Below the pieces are notes generated by a model, which was not told where the DNA came from, did not search any database, and saw nothing but the letters and a program-made list of their open reading frames with translations. From positions 1 to 64,000 of the forward strand of contig NZ_FOYT01000002.1 of the NCBI RefSeq assembly GCF_900112175.1: DNA of 64,000 nt. Direction: 5' to 3'. Numbering within the stretch: position 1 is the first letter of the stretch; the number at the start of each line of letters is the position of its first letter. Made by a program: the position numbers and the translations under genes. The DNA is from Halogeometricum rufum (lineage in GTDB: Archaea > Halobacteriota > Halobacteria > Halobacteriales > Haloferacaceae). Shown here piece after piece: positions 51,883 through 60,938 of this stretch.

Positions 51883-53484
51883 ATGTTCGAAGGTTCGGAA
51901 GGCGTCCTCGACTGGGTGACCGGAAGCCTCACGAGGACTCTCAGAACGTTTTTCTTCGCCGTCGTGCTGTTCGGCGGCGGCGTCAGCATCTACACCTATC
52001 TCAGTCTGGCCGCGGAGATAGAGCGGCACGCCTCCGAGGAGGCCGCGCGAAGCATCGAAACGGCTCTCGTGACCGACCTCGGCGTCCTCGTCGGCGGGAC
52101 GACTCTCGCACTCGCCGGCATCGCCCTCTTCTTCGGTCGGCACGTCGTCGCTCCCCTGGAGTCGCTCGAACGCCGCGTCGAGCGCATCCGCGCGGGTGAC
52201 CTCGACGAACGCGCCGACCTCGGCCGCGACGACGAACTCGGCACCGTCGCCGACTGCATCGACGGCGTCCGCCGGGACCTCAGAGACCAACGCGACGACG
52301 CGGAGGCCCACCTCGCGTCGATGCGAGCAGGGGCCGACGGCGACCTGACGGTGCGGATGGACACCGACTGCAGCAGTCGGGACATGCGCCGCATCGCCGA
52401 GTCGTTCAACGGGATGATGGACGAGTTGGAGACGACGGTGCTGGCCGTCAGCGGCTTCACTACCGAGGTGGCCGCCCAGAGCGAGGAGGTGGCGTCGAGC
52501 GCGACGGAGGTGAACCACGCCAGCCAGGAAGTCGCCGAGTCCGTCGAACAGATCTCGGCCGGCGCGCGCGAGCAGTCCGACAGCGTCGGCACACTCTCCG
52601 ACGAGGTGGAGACGCTGTCGGCCGCCATCGAACAGGTCGCCGCCGAGTCCGACGAGGTTTCCGACCAGGCCGACGAGGCGTCGAACCGGAGCGAACGCGG
52701 GCAGCGCTACGCCGAAGACGCACTCGAGGGCATCGAGGACATCGAGCGACAGACCAGAGAGACGGTGGAGTCGGTGGAGACGCTGGACGAGAAACTGGTC
52801 GAAGTGGGCGAGATAACCGACCGCATCTCCGCCATCGCAGAACAGACGAACATCCTCGCGCTGAACGCGAACATCGAGGCCGCCCGCGCGGGCGAGGCCG
52901 GCGAGGGCTTCGCCGTCGTCTCCAACGAGGTCAAGTCCCTCGCGGAGGAGACCCAGCAGTTCGCCGGCAACATCTCGGAACTCGTCGAGGACGTCCGCGA
53001 GCAACGCGAGGAGGTGACCGACGGTATCGAACGGATGCGCTCGTCGGTCGACGACGGCTCCGACGCCGTTTCGAGCGCGCTCAGAACGCTAGACGACATC
53101 GACAAGGCGGTCTCTGAGACGAACGACAGCGTCGCCGAGATATCGACCGTCACCTCCGAACAGGCGTCGGCGGCCCAGGCGGTCAGGTCGATGACCGACG
53201 AGGTTGCCAGCGTCGTCGAGGAGACGACCAGCGAGGCCGAGAACGTCTCCGCCGCCGCCGAGGAGCAGGCCGCGTCGCTCGGCGAGGTGACCGACAGCGC
53301 GACCCGCCTCGCCCAGCAGGTGGACGCACTGCAGGAACACCTCTCGGAGTTCGACGTGGACCGCTCGGACGGCACCACCGAGGCGATGGACGACGTCCTC
53401 GACGACGACTCAGTCGCCGCCGGTGCCACAGACGCCGGGGACGGGGAACGCGTCACCGCGGTCGCGCCGGACGCCACGAGGTAA
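51883..53484 (+). CDS. Chemotaxis transducer without an extracellular sensor domain
   Basis: 533 residues. Two membrane segments close together (~24-44 and ~66-88, [18 protein letters not shown]), leaving only ~20 residues outside, then two HAMP units ([43 protein letters not shown]) and a signalling coil with tip [28 protein letters not shown]. This HtrI/HtrII-like topology is what transducers that pair with sensory rhodopsins use, but no rhodopsin gene is adjacent. A cytoplasmic or membrane-partner signal is likely. A CTAAATCATAAG box precedes the ATG. Confidence 0.92.
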   Translation: MFEGSEGVLDWVTGSLTRTLRTFFFAVVLFGGGVSIYTYLSLAAEIERHASEEAARSIETALVTDLGVLVGGTTLALAGIALFFGRHVVAPLESLERRVERIRAGDLDERADLGRDDELGTVADCIDGVRRDLRDQRDDAEAHLASMRAGADGDLTVRMDTDCSSRDMRRIAESFNGMMDELETTVLAVSGFTTEVAAQSEEVASSATEVNHASQEVAESVEQISAGAREQSDSVGTLSDEVETLSAAIEQVAAESDEVSDQADEASNRSERGQRYAEDALEGIEDIERQTRETVESVETLDEKLVEVGEITDRISAIAEQTNILALNANIEAARAGEAGEGFAVVSNEVKSLAEETQQFAGNISELVEDVREQREEVTDGIERMRSSVDDGSDAVSSALRTLDDIDKAVSETNDSVAEISTVTSEQASAAQAVRSMTDEVASVVEETTSEAENVSAAAEEQAASLGEVTDSATRLAQQVDALQEHLSEFDVDRSDGTTEAMDDVLDDDSVAAGATDAGDGERVTAVAPDATR

Positions 53485-53573
53485 CAGTCCGCACGACGTC
53501 GGGCGGTTTCGAGAATCAACTCTGATACTCGGCAGCGAAGTATTTTGAACCGAAACACCTTCGGCGCGAGTAG

Positions 53574-55874
53574 ATGAAGGTCGCCCGACGACTCGACGAA
53601 CTCCTCCCGGAATCGCTTCGGCGCAACTACCTCGCGAAGTTGGCCCTGCTGTTCGCCGTCGTGACGGTCGGCGTGGTCGCCATCGGCGGGTACACCTACG
53701 TCACCGTCGCCGAGGAGGTGAGCGACTCCGCCGAGCGTGACCTCCAGACGACCGCCAACCTCCAGTCCGAACAGCTCTCGGGGTGGGTCACCTCACAGCA
53801 GCAGACCGCCCGGATGGTCTCCCGGTACAACGTGTTCCAGACCGCCGAGGACTCCGTCGTCTCGCAGTATCTCAGACGCGAGAAGGCGGTCCTGCCGACG
53901 GCCGTGACCGAGGTCCACTACGTGGACACCGAGAACAGGAACATCGTCGCCAGTTCGAACAGCGACGCCGTGGGCACCGACCCGCTCCCCGAGGGCACCG
54001 CGTTCGTGGAGGGGTCGATGGAGATGCCCGTCGCCGACCAGGTGTCCTACACGCGCCCGTACCACCGCGACAACAAGACGTTCATGGCGTTCGTCAGCCC
54101 GGTACAGCTCAAATCCGACCGCGTGGTGATGGTCGTCGCCGACCTCAGCTACGTCGAACTCACGCTCGACACCGCCACCGAGGGAAGCTTCGCACAGGTC
54201 GTCACCGCCGACGGGCGGGTGCAGTTCGACGCCTCCGGCCGCGGGAACTACGGCGACTACGGCGTGGCGAACGCGACGGCCGTGACCGACGGCGCGGCCG
54301 GCAACCCCGGCGTCTACGAGGACGGCGCGAACGCGCTGATGGACGAGCGACACCTCGTCGCCTACGCCCCCGTCGCCGGCACCGACTTCGTCACCGTGGT
54401 CCACGCGCCGGCCTCGGCGGTGTACAGCGTCGAGAACTCCGTCGCCGGCAAACTCGTGGCCCTGTTGGCCGCCGTCGTCGTCGGCTTCGTCGTCCTCGGC
54501 GGTCTCATCCACGGCACCACCGTCTCCCCGCTGTCGAGGCTCGCGAATCGCGTCGAACGCCTGCGCGAGGGCGACCTGAACGTGTCGCTGCCCGGCGGCC
54601 GCGTCGACGAGTTCGGCTCCGTCGTGGACGGCGTGGCTGCGCTTCGGGACGACCTGAAAGCCCAGCGTGCGGACGCGCGCCGCTACAGCGACGTGATGAG
54701 CGAGGCGGCCGACGGCGACCTGACCGTCCGCATGGACCGCGACTCCGACTCGGCGGACATGCGGACCATCGCCGACGCGTTCAACGAGATGGTCGACGAG
54801 TTGGAGACCACCGTCGTCGCACTCACCGCGTTCGGCGAGACGGTGGCCGACCGGAGTTCCGGCGTCGCCGCGGGCGCGTCGGAGGTCAGCGCCGCCAGCG
54901 ACGAGATAGCGCGGTCGGTCGAGCAGATTTCGGCGGGCGCGCGCGAACAGGCCGACCACCTCGCGGACCTCTCCGAGGAGATGGGCGACCTCTCGGCGTC
55001 CGTCGAAGAGGTGTCGGCGACGGCCGACGACTTAGCGACGGGGTCGGCAGAGGTGGCCGACCGCGCCGACGAGGGACGCGAGGCCGCCAACGACGCGCTC
55101 ACCGGCGTCGAGGCCATCGAGTCGGAGACGCACGAGGCCGTCGCGTCGGTCGAGGAACTGGACGAGGAGATAGCGCGCATCAGCAACGTCACCGGCGTCA
55201 TCGCCGACCTCGCCGAGCAGACGAACATCCTCGCGCTGAACGCCTCCATCGAGGCGTCGCGGGCGGGCGAGGCCGGCGAGGGGTTCGCCGTCGTCGCCGA
55301 GGAGGTGAAACACCTCGCCGAGGAGACGGCGACGTACGCCGAGACCATCGAGGACCACGTCACGACGCTGCAGGACAAGCGCGCGGAGGTCGTCGAGGGT
55401 ATCGAGGAGATGCGCGAGCAGGTCGAAGCCGGCGCCACGCAGGTCGACGAGGCACTGTCGTCGTTCGACGAGATAGCCGACGAGGTGAGCCAGAACAGCG
55501 CGAGCGTCGAGGAAGTCGCGGCCGCGACGGGTCAGCAGGCCGGGACGGCCGAGGACGTGCTGTCGATGGCCGACGAACTCGCGGGTATCGGCGAGGAGAC
55601 GACCAGCGAGGCCGAGAACGTCTCCGCCGCCGCCGAGGAACAGACCGCCACGCTGGACGAAGTCTCGGACGGCGCGACCCGCCTCGCCGACCAGGCGAGC
55701 GACCTGAGCGAACTCCTCGACGAGTTCGACGTCTCCGCCGACGGCGTCGACTTCGAGTCGACGCTCTCCCTCGACGGCGAGACGGCCGCCCGACTGGCCG
55801 ACGTGGTCGCCGACGGCGCGTCCGACGCGGGCGGCGAGTCCGCCCCGACGCCCGCCGCGTCCGACGACGACTGA
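53574..55874 (+). CDS. Chemotaxis transducer (Htr/MCP) with extracellular sensor domain
   Basis: 766 residues. Membrane segment ~20-41 ([21 protein letters not shown]), extracellular double-Cache-like region to ~290, second membrane segment ~296-317 ([21 protein letters not shown]), two HAMP units and the signalling coil. The tip [34 protein letters not shown] is encoded by DNA identical over 92 nt to the first transducer. Its sensor region is homologous to, but diverged from, that of the first. A GTATTTTGA box lies ~30 nt before the ATG. Confidence 0.94.
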   Translation: MKVARRLDELLPESLRRNYLAKLALLFAVVTVGVVAIGGYTYVTVAEEVSDSAERDLQTTANLQSEQLSGWVTSQQQTARMVSRYNVFQTAEDSVVSQYLRREKAVLPTAVTEVHYVDTENRNIVASSNSDAVGTDPLPEGTAFVEGSMEMPVADQVSYTRPYHRDNKTFMAFVSPVQLKSDRVVMVVADLSYVELTLDTATEGSFAQVVTADGRVQFDASGRGNYGDYGVANATAVTDGAAGNPGVYEDGANALMDERHLVAYAPVAGTDFVTVVHAPASAVYSVENSVAGKLVALLAAVVVGFVVLGGLIHGTTVSPLSRLANRVERLREGDLNVSLPGGRVDEFGSVVDGVAALRDDLKAQRADARRYSDVMSEAADGDLTVRMDRDSDSADMRTIADAFNEMVDELETTVVALTAFGETVADRSSGVAAGASEVSAASDEIARSVEQISAGAREQADHLADLSEEMGDLSASVEEVSATADDLATGSAEVADRADEGREAANDALTGVEAIESETHEAVASVEELDEEIARISNVTGVIADLAEQTNILALNASIEASRAGEAGEGFAVVAEEVKHLAEETATYAETIEDHVTTLQDKRAEVVEGIEEMREQVEAGATQVDEALSSFDEIADEVSQNSASVEEVAAATGQQAGTAEDVLSMADELAGIGEETTSEAENVSAAAEEQTATLDEVSDGATRLADQASDLSELLDEFDVSADGVDFESTLSLDGETAARLADVVADGASDAGGESAPTPAASDDD

Positions 55875-55928
55875 CCCGAGAGCGGCGACTCGGGAGCCTT
55901 TTTGACCGCGAGTCGACAACGAGCCTCC

Positions 55929-56399
55929 GTGTCAGACCCGACAGACCGCGTCGAACGGCGGGTGTTCGAGGACCACGGCGACGTGGTCGAGGCCATCGGA
56001 CGGTGCGCCGACGCCGTCGCCGCCGAGTGGGACGAGTCGCCGACGGACGCCGCGTGGACGACCGACCGCGACGCCGTCGTCCCCGCGTTCGAACGGGCAC
56101 TGGACGCGGCGGGCGTCCTCGCGCACCTCCCGCGCGTCCTCTCGGACCTGGTGACGGCCACCGGACACCCGATGCCCGCCCCGCCCGTCGCCGCCCCGCC
56201 GTACGTCGTCGTCACGAGCGAGGGCGTCGTCCTCCGGGCGTCGTTGGGCGAGGAACGACTCGTCGTCTCGTTCGACGCGTTCCGCATCGAACGCGGCGAC
56301 GACGTGCGGTACGTCCGTCGCGACGACGCGACGGCAGGGGCCGGCACGGGCCGTCAGACGGCGTCCGGCGGCGTGCGCGTGCGCGTCGAACGGCGCTGA
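55929..56399 (+). CDS. Hypothetical protein downstream of the transducers
   Basis: 156 residues from GTG 55929 (VSDPTDRVERRVFEDHGDVVEAIGRCADAV). The alternative frame start at 55902 adds nine residues of low quality. Helical N-terminal half, then beta strands PPYVVVTSEGVVLRASLGEERLVVSFDAFRIERGDDVRYV. No membrane segment or known motif. It follows the third transducer by 54 nt on the same strand, but a link with chemotaxis is only positional. Confidence 0.65.
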   Translation: MSDPTDRVERRVFEDHGDVVEAIGRCADAVAAEWDESPTDAAWTTDRDAVVPAFERALDAAGVLAHLPRVLSDLVTATGHPMPAPPVAAPPYVVVTSEGVVLRASLGEERLVVSFDAFRIERGDDVRYVRRDDATAGAGTGRQTASGGVRVRVERR

Positions 56400-56430
56400 C
56401 GGGCCGCACCGCGCGAACGCCGACGGGGCG

Positions 56431-56754
56431 TCACATCTGGTAGCGGCGTTCGTCGTCGCGTTGCGGGTACTGGTCCTGTCCGGTCATCTCGTCGTACGTC
56501 ATCCCCGAGAGGTACTCGTCGTACGTCACGTCGTAGCCCTGCCGGAGGTGGAAGTCGAGCGTCCCCCTGTCGACGGTGGTCTGAAACAGCAGGTGGACCG
56601 CCCGGCGGACCAGTTCGTCCACCTCGTCCGTCTCGAACGCCGCCGACAGCATCGCCAACTCGTGTCGCGTCTCTCGGTCGAACGACACCGCCGACTCCTC
56701 GTCGAGTTCGGCGTACGCGGCCTCTACGTCTTCGGTGAGTTCGTCGAGTCCCAT
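56431..56754 (-). CDS. Conserved helical protein of unknown function
   Basis: 107 residues from MGLDELTEDVEAAYAELDEESAVSFDRETRHELAMLSAAFETD. Mostly amphipathic helices (DELVRRAVHLLFQTTVDRGTLDFHLRQGYDVTYDEYLSGMTYDEM), acidic, no Cys. Frames extending to 57567 run antisense through mutY and are rejected. Divergent from mutY with a 93-nt gap. Family not recognised. Confidence 0.7.
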   Translation of the reverse strand: MGLDELTEDVEAAYAELDEESAVSFDRETRHELAMLSAAFETDEVDELVRRAVHLLFQTTVDRGTLDFHLRQGYDVTYDEYLSGMTYDEMTGQDQYPQRDDERRYQM

Positions 56755-56847
56755 ACCGTCGCCCGAGGCGTGCCGGCGGTAAGGGTTCTCCGACTCGGGC
56801 GCGTGCGAATCAGCACCCATAACTTCGCTCCGTCCAACTCCGGGACG

Positions 56848-57798
56848 ATGACCGACGGCCACGCCCCGTCGCCCGACGACGGCGACGCGCCCGCCCTTCC
56901 CGACGACTGCGACGCGGTGCGGGACGCCCTCGTCTCGTGGTACGAGGCGGACCACCGCGACTTCCCGTGGCGGCGGACCGACGACCCCTACGAGATTCTC
57001 GTGAGCGAGGTGATGAGCCAGCAGACGCAACTCGGCCGCGTCGTCGAGGCGTGGGCGGACTTCCTCGCGGAGTGGCCCACCGCCGCGGCCCTCGCGGCCG
57101 CCGACCGGAGCGACGTCGTCTCCTTCTGGAGTTCGCACAGTCTCGGCTACAACAACCGCGCGAAGTACCTGCACGAGGCGGCCCGGCAGGTGACCGAGGA
57201 GTTCGACGGCGAGTTCCCGCGGACGCCCGACGAACTGTCCGAACTGATGGGCGTCGGGCCGTACACCGCGAACGCCGTCGCGTCGTTCGCGTTTAACGAG
57301 GGCGACGCGGTGGTGGACACGAACGTGAAGCGGGTGCTGCACCGCGCGTTTGACGAAATCCATAATGCGGAGGATCCGGATTACGAAACCCTCGCGAACG
57401 CGCTCATGCCGCCTGGAGAGTCGCGTGTGTGGAACAATGCGATCATGGAATTGGGCGGCGTGGCGTGTCAGAAGACGCCGAAGTGTGACGAGGAAGGGTG
57501 TCCGTGGCGGAAATGGTGCTACGCGTACGAGACGGGTGACTTTACTGCGCCTGACGTACCGACGCAACCCGAGTTCGAAGGGAGTCGACGGCAGTTCCGA
57601 GGTCGGGTCGTTCGTGTGCTTGGTGAATACGACGAACTGATGCTGGACGAGTTAGGGCCGAAAATCCGTGTTGACTACACCCCCGAGGGAAATCATGGAC
57701 GTGAGTGGCTTCGAGGATTGCTTTCGGACTTATCCGATGATGGGCTCGTCGAAGTTGATGAAGACGACAGCGGTACTTCAGTCCGACTTCAACAATAA
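56848..57798 (+). CDS. mutY: A/G-specific adenine glycosylase (MutY), chimeric 3' half
   Basis: 316 residues. HRDFPWRRTDDPYEILVSEVMSQQTQL holds the catalytic Glu54; the HhH motif MGVGPYTANA is at 134-143 and the catalytic Asp157 in VVDTNVKR. Iron-sulphur Cys are at 207, 213, 218 and 224 in CQKTPKCDEEGCPWRKWC. It excises A opposite 8-oxoG. From about 57290-57350 onward, codon choice and GC fall sharply: GATC, GTT and TTG codons appear that are rare before. The gene is intact, so this looks like recombination within mutY that brought in the island to its right. Confidence 0.93.
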   Translation: MTDGHAPSPDDGDAPALPDDCDAVRDALVSWYEADHRDFPWRRTDDPYEILVSEVMSQQTQLGRVVEAWADFLAEWPTAAALAAADRSDVVSFWSSHSLGYNNRAKYLHEAARQVTEEFDGEFPRTPDELSELMGVGPYTANAVASFAFNEGDAVVDTNVKRVLHRAFDEIHNAEDPDYETLANALMPPGESRVWNNAIMELGGVACQKTPKCDEEGCPWRKWCYAYETGDFTAPDVPTQPEFEGSRRQFRGRVVRVLGEYDELMLDELGPKIRVDYTPEGNHGREWLRGLLSDLSDDGLVEVDEDDSGTSVRLQQ

Positions 57799-57940
57799 AC
57801 CGGTTCTTAGCCGTGGCGACCCCTGATTGTCGTTTGATATCCTACTCGGAATTTGCTGTCCTCCATTCTCTGAGTCAGAAATAAACGAGGGCAGATAGAG
57901 GGCCGCCAATAACAATTCAACGAGAGATACAATCGCACAT
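57799..57940. other. AT-rich gap at the island's left side
   Basis: No gene is visible between mutY and the operon promoter. The sequence is AT-rich (for example GAAATAAACGAGGG and CCAATAACAATTCAACG) and unlike the other intergenic regions in the window. No integrase, att repeat or insertion-sequence end can be seen here. Confidence 0.4.
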
Positions 57941-57949
57941 TTTTATATT
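57941..57949 (+). promoter_or_regulatory. TATA box of the GHKL-ATPase operon
   Basis: TTTTATATT within CACATTTTTATATTGGGG, centred 37 nt before the ATG at 57982. It predicts a start near 57970 and a very short leader. It is one of the strongest TATA elements in the window. Confidence 0.65.
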
Positions 57950-57981
57950 GGGGTCGTCCACGTGAGAGACAGAGACTCCCC

Positions 57982-59922
57982 ATGCCATCTGACTCCATCC
58001 GGCCCGAGGACTGGTGGTTCAAAAAACAACCACCGGGACAATCTCACAGTCCGGGTCTCCTCCAGAAGAAGACTCTCGACAGAAGCCTCGAAACCTTCGT
58101 GAGAGAGGTCCTTCAGAACATCAACGACGCAGGTCTCGACAACGACGAACCCGTAGAGGTCACTTTCCGCCTCCACGAACTCGAAGAGACGAGGAAGAGC
58201 TTCGAGGACGCTATCTGTTGGAACTCTCTAATAGAACACGTACGTGCGGCCGCCGAAGAACAAGACGGCCCGGGTCTACAGGACTATGTCGACTACTTGG
58301 ACGACGGGGGGACGCTACGAGTCCTCGTCGCAGAGGAGAAGAACACGAGCGGTATCCAAGGTGACGAGGTGTCCACAGACGGGGATTACGCTGCACTAGT
58401 GAGAGACCCCGGGAGCAGTAACAAGAGCGGAGACACCGGCGGTAGACACGGGTTGGGGAGTTCCGTCCTCTGGGTCGCTAGTGGTCTTCAGACGGTCCTG
58501 TTCGACTCGTATCTAAACGAGGAACTTCCCGAACAGGAGTCTCCTCGTCTAGTGGGACGCTCGTTCGTCCCGACGCACCAGACTCCAGACGGTCAGTGGT
58601 ACGACAACGAAGGGTGGTTCGGTTCTCCGACAGGTCTGGAAGATCCAGACTTAGAACGGCCCGAGTCGATGTGGGCCGACGTCGCAGAGGAGTTGGCCGA
58701 AGAACTCTCACTAAGTCGGCCGAACGAGGCGGGGACTAGCACGATGATCGTCGGATTCCGGGACCCGTCAGATCCCTCGATGGAGGATCAACCGTCGCCG
58801 TCCGACGTAGCGGACACTTTCGAGCGGACGGCGGCCGATTACTTCTGGCCCGCCATCAGTCGTGGCGACCTCAAGGTCCACCTCAATATGGAGGGTGACG
58901 AGCGTCACATCACCGGGGAGACTATCCGAGACCACGACAGCGTCGCACCGTTCATCGAGTGCTACGAGAGCAGGGCAGACGCGTCAAAATCCCTCGGAGG
59001 GCCGGGCGACGTCGCGAGCCGAGAGTTCGAGTACGAGATCAGGAGCCGGAAGGACGAAGAAACCCCGAGTGAAGGATCGGTTTCACTCGCTGCACGCCGA
59101 GCGTATCCATACGAAGAAGACCGCGTCGGCGAGATCGCTCTCTTCCGTGGTTCGGGGATGGTGGTGCAGTACAAACCCGGTCACCACTTGGGCTTCTCTG
59201 AGAAGTTCCACGGAGTACTCGCGTGTGGGAACGCTCGGCCGGTAGGCGACGACGAGCCCACAGACGAGGACAGCGCGATCGACAAGTTCCTCGCGATGGC
59301 GGAGCCTCCTGCCCACGACGACTGGGTCGGAGAAAAGAACGACGAACTCAAAGGGACGTACGAGTCGGGATGCGTCAAGTGCGTCAAGCGGTTGAAGAAG
59401 GAACTCCTGCGGACTCATCTGTCGAAGCTCCTCTACGGGACTCGCGAACGCTCGGGAGAGTCGATCCGGCCGGACCGAGACATAGTGCCGAAGACCAAAC
59501 GTTCTCGTGGCCGAGAGACGGAAACGTCGACACCGACAGTCGCTACACCGTTCGATTGGGAAGTGACCGCGTCGAACGTCGACGGGAACCGATGGGCGTT
59601 CGAGGGCTGGGTGGAACCGGACGTCGACGAACAGGGAGAGGTCGTCGAATGGAGCGTCACCGTGGAGATGGCAGCGATGTTCGAGGACAACCGCGAAGCG
59701 TCCAAGATCCCAGTCGAAGAGATCGACGTCGGTGGAACCAGTAGCGACGGTCGTGTCGAAGACGGCCGTGGAGTGATCGAGGTCGAAGAGAACCCAGAGA
59801 AGGCTACCTTCGAGATTCGATCCGAGGCGTTCTCCGACAGTGATCCACGGCTAGGCGACGTCGGGGAGACGAAGTTCAAGATCGTCGACGGCTCGATCGG
59901 TATCGAGGAGGTGTCGTCGTGA
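57982..59922 (+). CDS. GHKL (MORC/MutL-like) ATPase of a candidate defence system
   Basis: 646 residues. The GHKL fold is read from three boxes: N box FVREVLQNINDAG (39-51, E42, N46, D49-A50), a G1-like VAEEKNTSGIQG (117-128) and a G2 box GGRHGLGSSVLW (153-164). The N box wording is that of HATPase proteins found in restriction-type gene clusters, not of histidine kinases; there is no HisKA. Residues ~200-500 are of unknown fold. Residues ~520-646 look like a beta-sandwich ending FEIRSEAFSDSD, related to a segment of the next protein. First gene of the operon; the GTG of gene 2 overlaps its stop by 4 nt. Function inferred: ATP-dependent conformational motor of a DNA-targeting complex. Confidence 0.8.
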   Translation: MPSDSIRPEDWWFKKQPPGQSHSPGLLQKKTLDRSLETFVREVLQNINDAGLDNDEPVEVTFRLHELEETRKSFEDAICWNSLIEHVRAAAEEQDGPGLQDYVDYLDDGGTLRVLVAEEKNTSGIQGDEVSTDGDYAALVRDPGSSNKSGDTGGRHGLGSSVLWVASGLQTVLFDSYLNEELPEQESPRLVGRSFVPTHQTPDGQWYDNEGWFGSPTGLEDPDLERPESMWADVAEELAEELSLSRPNEAGTSTMIVGFRDPSDPSMEDQPSPSDVADTFERTAADYFWPAISRGDLKVHLNMEGDERHITGETIRDHDSVAPFIECYESRADASKSLGGPGDVASREFEYEIRSRKDEETPSEGSVSLAARRAYPYEEDRVGEIALFRGSGMVVQYKPGHHLGFSEKFHGVLACGNARPVGDDEPTDEDSAIDKFLAMAEPPAHDDWVGEKNDELKGTYESGCVKCVKRLKKELLRTHLSKLLYGTRERSGESIRPDRDIVPKTKRSRGRETETSTPTVATPFDWEVTASNVDGNRWAFEGWVEPDVDEQGEVVEWSVTVEMAAMFEDNREASKIPVEEIDVGGTSSDGRVEDGRGVIEVEENPEKATFEIRSEAFSDSDPRLGDVGETKFKIVDGSIGIEEVSS

Positions 59923-60938
59923 AAGAGATACGTCTGAACAAGAGCCTGTCGTACCGGACCTATCCGCACAAGTGTGAACCCGGTTCGCTGGACTTCGCTG
60001 TGATTGGATACTCGCTCAACGGCGAATCGTCGAGCGAGCCGGAGACCGAGCAACTAGTCGACGTGACCGAGTACGAAGGCTGGGACACGCTCAAGCTAGA
60101 ACTCGAAGTGACGATACCGGAGGGTCTCTTAGGGAAGGTGTTCCCCGAGTTCGGGAAGATACCGGGGATGCTGGTAGTCGCCGCTCACTGCCGCAGCACG
60201 TACCTACGAGAACGGTTCGTCCTCGCTCGGGACCCGATCAGTTCGGGGACGTACTCGGGGACGTGGGAGTTCGACGCACAGGACGTCACCGGGAGCTTAG
60301 ACCTACGTCCAGTCCTCGTGCGGACGACGGACAGAAGAGACTCTACAGACTCGGTGAACTACGCTACCGACGCCGGTGTGTTCGTAGCGGACGGTCCAGA
60401 GTGGCGTGTAGAGATCAGCGACGACGAGGGCGAGGGAGAGGACCTGTTCGAGATCCGCGCCAAGGAGTTCAGCGACGAACACGAGTCGAACCCAGACAGT
60501 CGCTTCCCTCCAGCAGACCATATGTACTACTTGGACCTCGAGTCCGACGCAGAGCGTCCAGTTCTGTGGCTCAACGAAGACCACGAGAGGGTCCTCCCCC
60601 TACTGAGGGATCCCGAGGGACGGTACGAGAAGTTGACTTCCGAATTGGCTTGGAACCAAGTAATGACACCGGTGTGGACTCGTCTCGTGACTATCGCGGC
60701 GAAAGAGTACGACCCAGACGAGGAAGAGTGGCTGTACGAATGGCAAGGAGCGGTGTTCGACGAGTTGAACGACGAACTGTACGAGGATCACACGCCAGAG
60801 AAAGCTGCGGAGCGACTGCAGGAGGACCTCTCCGACTCGGTCGAACAAGCGACTAAGCGGATAGACGACAGCGTACAAGCACTCCTCGAACCGGCGAAAT
60901 ACTACACGAAACACGTGCAGACGTTATCCGAAAGATGA
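59919..60938 (+). CDS. Second protein of the candidate defence operon (beta-rich with helical tail)
   Basis: 339 residues, GTG start overlapping the ATPase stop (GTGA), preceded by GGAGGTGTC, which can act as a ribosome site. The N-terminal ~150 residues are beta-rich (DFAVIGYSLNGESSSEPET, LKLELEVTIPEGLL), the middle has FEIRAKEFSDEHESN echoing the ATPase C-terminus, and the C-terminal ~70 residues are helical (ERLQEDLSDSVEQATKRIDDSVQALLEPAKYYTKHVQ). No nuclease motif is visible. Likely a partner or adaptor of the ATPase. It overlaps gene 3 by 4 nt. Confidence 0.7.
   Translation: MKEIRLNKSLSYRTYPHKCEPGSLDFAVIGYSLNGESSSEPETEQLVDVTEYEGWDTLKLELEVTIPEGLLGKVFPEFGKIPGMLVVAAHCRSTYLRERFVLARDPISSGTYSGTWEFDAQDVTGSLDLRPVLVRTTDRRDSTDSVNYATDAGVFVADGPEWRVEISDDEGEGEDLFEIRAKEFSDEHESNPDSRFPPADHMYYLDLESDAERPVLWLNEDHERVLPLLRDPEGRYEKLTSELAWNQVMTPVWTRLVTIAAKEYDPDEEEWLYEWQGAVFDELNDELYEDHTPEKAAERLQEDLSDSVEQATKRIDDSVQALLEPAKYYTKHVQTLSER

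Noticed and set aside
57799-57981. Insertion sequence or att site at the island border
   Set aside because: No inverted ends, target duplication, transposase or tRNA match could be found; the mutY composition break fits homologous recombination better.
57982-59922. Histidine kinase
   Set aside because: It has GHKL boxes but no phosphoacceptor His region, and the N box wording differs from the three kinases in the window.
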